A stretch of 6,878 nt of DNA from NCBI GenBank assembly GCA_003135575.1, contig PLCG01000058.1, positions 6,077-12,954 on the forward strand, written 5' to 3'. Below are positions 4,868 through 6,878 of the stretch, one piece after another. The position numbers and the translations under genes were made by a program. The first letter of the stretch is position 1. Each line of letters opens with the position of its first letter. Source of the stretch: Nitrososphaerota archaeon (GTDB lineage: Archaea > Thermoproteota > Nitrososphaeria > Nitrososphaerales > Gagatemarchaeaceae). The notes beneath the pieces are model-generated. The model made no database searches and was not told the origin of the DNA. It saw only the letters and a list, made by a program, of their open reading frames with translations.

Positions 4868-6878
4868 GGTTGGAAGACCACCAGCGCCAGAAGCAGGATT
4901 GTCGCTATCATGACGTAGAGGAGGTACGAGTTGATCTTCCCGGTCTGGATCCTTCGGACGCGGTCAAGGACAGCCACGACTGCCCTGGTGGCTGGCGAGT
5001 AGAGTTGGTCCTCGAAGATCTCCCTGGTCTCCGTGGTTACGGTCACCGACCTCTTGGTGAGCTTGTTCGAGTCGGAGTGGTACTTCCGGTCGACCTCCGT
5101 TCGCGGCCTGAAGAACGACTTGAAAACCGTGCGGATAGGCTGCGAGAGCGAGGTGGCGGTGTATTCGGTCCGCTCGTCGAGGGCGCCGAACCCACCCTCC
5201 CAAGTCGTATAGCGCCTTGTTGTGGTCTTCCTTCCGAAGCCGGCCACGGCGACGAAACCCAGCAGCGCCGCCCCGACGGAGCCGACGAGCAACACGACCG
5301 TCGGCATGGACAGGCTGCTCGCCGACTTGAGACCGCCGGCGGCGTATCCCACTGTGAGCGGACCGAACGGCGCGTAGGTGCTCACTAGTCCCATGTCGAA
5401 CCCGAAGGCTGATGCGATGGTCGAGGTCGCCACGAAAGGCAGCGCGCCCAGGACGACGCACAGCGACCCTGCTATCGTCATCCCTGCGAGCATCGACCGG
5501 GGGGCCTCGGTGGCATCTTCGGCGGCCTTCGACCTGGGCCTCGAGAGGAAGGAGATGCCGAAGAGCTTGACGAAGGTGGCCGACGCCAGGCCGAGGGTCA
5601 ATGCGAAGGCTATGCTCGCAAAGCCGATGGAGAGCTGGAGCACCACGTTCGGGACCTGGGATGACGAGAGGAGAGCTTGCATTGTGAGCCACTCGCTGAT
5701 GAACCCGTTGAGCGGCGGTAACCCGGCAATCGCGATCGACCCTATGAGGAAGAACAGGGAGGTCCAGGGCATCTTCTTCACCAGCCCGCCCATCTGATTC
5801 ATGTCGGCCGTCCCGGTGCGCATCAAGACCGACCCGGCGCCCATGAAGAGCAGGCCCTTGAAGACAGCATGGTTGAGGGAGTGATACATGCTCGCCAACA
5901 GGGCGAGGGCGGCGAGAGACTCGAGGCCGAACGACATGAAGACCACCGAGAGCCCCAGGCCCAGCACGATGATCCCAATGTTTTCGACGCTGTGGTAGGC
6001 AAGGGCCCGCTTGATGTCGTGCTCCACTGACGCGTACAGCACCCCGACTAGCGCGGAGGACGAGCCAGCGACTACCATGAGAAGCCCCAGCCATGCGTCC
6101 GCAGGCGTGCTTGGGGCCACAAAGTCCAGGGTCACCCGGACCAAACCATAGATTCCGACCTTCAGCATGACGCCTGACATGAGGGCGGACACGTTGCTGG
6201 GCGCGGAAGGGTGCGCCCTCGGCAACCAGATATGCATAGGGACTAGGCCTGCCTTGGTGCCGAACCCCACGAGGGCCAGCACGAAGACGAGATCCTTCGT
6301 GAATGGGGCGAGGTGGCCTGCCGCGCTCCTGAAGGAATCGAAAGAAAGGCTCCCGGTCTGGAAGTAGAGGACGAGGAACGCGGCAGTTATCAAGGCGGTG
6401 CCGATATGCGTCATAATCAGGTAAGTGATCCCTGACCTGAGGTTGGCCTCTTTCTCGTGCTCGTATACAACGAGGATGAAGGAGACCAGGGACATCAGCT
6501 CCCAGAACAGGAGGAAGGAGAACGCGTTGTTGGTCGCGGTGACCAAGACCATCGACAGCACGAATAGGTTCAACATGGAACCTAGGACCTTGATGCTGTG
6601 CTTCCCGGAGTAGGAGCCCGCGTATCCCAGTGAGTATATGGAAACCGAAGCTGAGACGAGCCCGATGATGAGCATGAAGAATGCGGCCGTGCCGTCGACG
6701 TAGAACGAGAGGCTGATTGAGGGCATCCCCTCTATCATGGGCGACGAGAGCCGGAAGGCCGAGGCGGAGAGCAGCACCGATACCGAGAGCGCGACCGTCA
6801 GGAGCGACGAGGCCGCTGCCGGCACGAACGAGGCTATGGCTTCGCGCCTCGGGTCCCTCACGGCGAGTGGCAGCAGGG
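4864..6878 (-). CDS. hyfB: Proton-channel/antiporter-like membrane subunit, HyfB-like (NuoL family), 5' end beyond window
   Basis: The frame has a GTG at 6861, but it stays open to the right edge and the upstream codons read LLPLAV, the end of a hydrophobic helix. The real start is therefore probably outside the window and the first helix is cut; E. coli HyfB has 672 residues against 665 from the GTG. Numbered from that GTG, the family's in-membrane charges are complete: Glu121 (FWELMSLVSF, TM5), Lys203 (GFGTKAGLVPMHIWLP, TM7), Lys234 (VMLKVGIYG, TM8), Lys335 (NHAVFKGLLFMG) and Lys432 (TFVKLFG, TM12). Other signatures are EHDIKRALAYHSVENIGI at 280-297 and AIAGLPPLNGFISEW at 377-391. Residues 541-640 form a polar, HyfB-type segment (TTWEGGFG at 552-559, RTEYTATSLSQPIR at 564-577, RIQTGKINSYLLY at 637-649) before a final helix ending in VVFQP. 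This would be an ion-translocating subunit of the membrane arm. The stop overlaps the hyfC start (ATGA). The product is clear; only the start is unknown. Confidence 0.94.
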   Translation of the reverse strand, partial: LLPLAVRDPRREAIASFVPAAASSLLTVALSVSVLLSASAFRLSSPMIEGMPSISLSFYVDGTAAFFMLIIGLVSASVSIYSLGYAGSYSGKHSIKVLGSMLNLFVLSMVLVTATNNAFSFLLFWELMSLVSFILVVYEHEKEANLRSGITYLIMTHIGTALITAAFLVLYFQTGSLSFDSFRSAAGHLAPFTKDLVFVLALVGFGTKAGLVPMHIWLPRAHPSAPSNVSALMSGVMLKVGIYGLVRVTLDFVAPSTPADAWLGLLMVVAGSSSALVGVLYASVEHDIKRALAYHSVENIGIIVLGLGLSVVFMSFGLESLAALALLASMYHSLNHAVFKGLLFMGAGSVLMRTGTADMNQMGGLVKKMPWTSLFFLIGSIAIAGLPPLNGFISEWLTMQALLSSSQVPNVVLQLSIGFASIAFALTLGLASATFVKLFGISFLSRPRSKAAEDATEAPRSMLAGMTIAGSLCVVLGALPFVATSTIASAFGFDMGLVSTYAPFGPLTVGYAAGGLKSASSLSMPTVVLLVGSVGAALLGFVAVAGFGRKTTTRRYTTWEGGFGALDERTEYTATSLSQPIRTVFKSFFRPRTEVDRKYHSDSNKLTKRSVTVTTETREIFEDQLYSPATRAVVAVLDRVRRIQTGKINSYLLYVMIATILLLALVVFQP

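Noticed and set aside
4864..6861. GTG at 6861 as the true hyfB start
   Set aside because: The frame stays open to the window edge, the preceding codons encode hydrophobic residues, and starting here would remove the first membrane helix found in HyfB proteins.
1..6878. Genuine complex I (nuo/fpo) operon
   Set aside because: The gene order B-C-E-F-G, the fused NuoC-NuoD subunit, the group 4 form of the HyfC acidic loop, and the absence of NuoA and NuoJ fit Hyf/Ehr rather than complex I or F420H2 dehydrogenase.
1653..6878. Mrp-type Na+/H+ antiporter operon
   Set aside because: Two subunits are Mrp-related, but the NuoH-like HyfC and hydrogenase-like HyfG are not part of Mrp antiporters, and small MrpE/F/G genes are absent.
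1..6878. Promoters, terminators, tRNAs, repeats, CRISPR or mobile elements
   Set aside because: The coding frames fill the window with overlaps or gaps of a few bases; I found no hairpin plus T-run, no array of direct repeats and no RNA gene pattern.

Overview
This window is a single strand-consistent gene block. Five genes lie head to tail on the minus strand and together encode most of a membrane-bound complex related to group 4 [NiFe] hydrogenases and to respiratory complex I. In transcription order (right to left) they are hyfB-like (5' end outside the window, running to 4864), hyfC-like (4867-3914), hyfE-like (3914-3228), hyfF-like (3221-1653) and hyfG-like (1653 to the left edge, 3' end outside the window). 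Genes overlap or are separated by a few bases at every junction, so there is no room for internal promoters or terminators and I see none. No RNA gene, repeat array, mobile element or CRISPR is visible. No stretch over 10 bases lies outside a gene.

Four genes encode the membrane arm: two large proton-channel/antiporter-type subunits (HyfB and HyfF, both relatives of NuoL/M/N), the NuoH-like subunit that links the arms (HyfC), and a NuoK-like subunit (HyfE). The fifth, HyfG, is the peripheral catalytic-type subunit. It has an N-terminal NuoC-like (30 kDa) part fused to a NuoD/hydrogenase-large-subunit (49 kDa) part. The small Fe-S subunit (HyfI/NuoB type) expected beside hyfG is not in the window; it probably lies beyond the left edge.

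The main point is that HyfG is not an ordinary hydrogenase large subunit. The first nickel-binding motif, normally RxCGxC, reads R-I-S-G-D-E at residues 245-250, so both N-terminal metal-binding cysteines are replaced (Ser247, Glu250). The surroundings are still clearly hydrogenase-like. This fits the 'energy-converting hydrogenase-related' (Ehr) complexes, which keep the Hyf architecture but lack the Ni-Fe ligands and whose redox reaction is unknown. The window ends just where the second cysteine pair would begin, so that half of the test is not visible.

Host: the DNA is GC-rich. Arginine is encoded mostly by AGG/AGA (26 of 48 Arg codons in the visible hyfG: 20 AGG, 6 AGA), which is unusual for GC-rich bacteria and common in archaea. 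I infer a GC-rich archaeon, probably from a metagenome, but cannot name the lineage. The likely role of the system is coupling an unidentified redox reaction of HyfG/HyfI to proton or sodium translocation by HyfB, HyfC, HyfE and HyfF.
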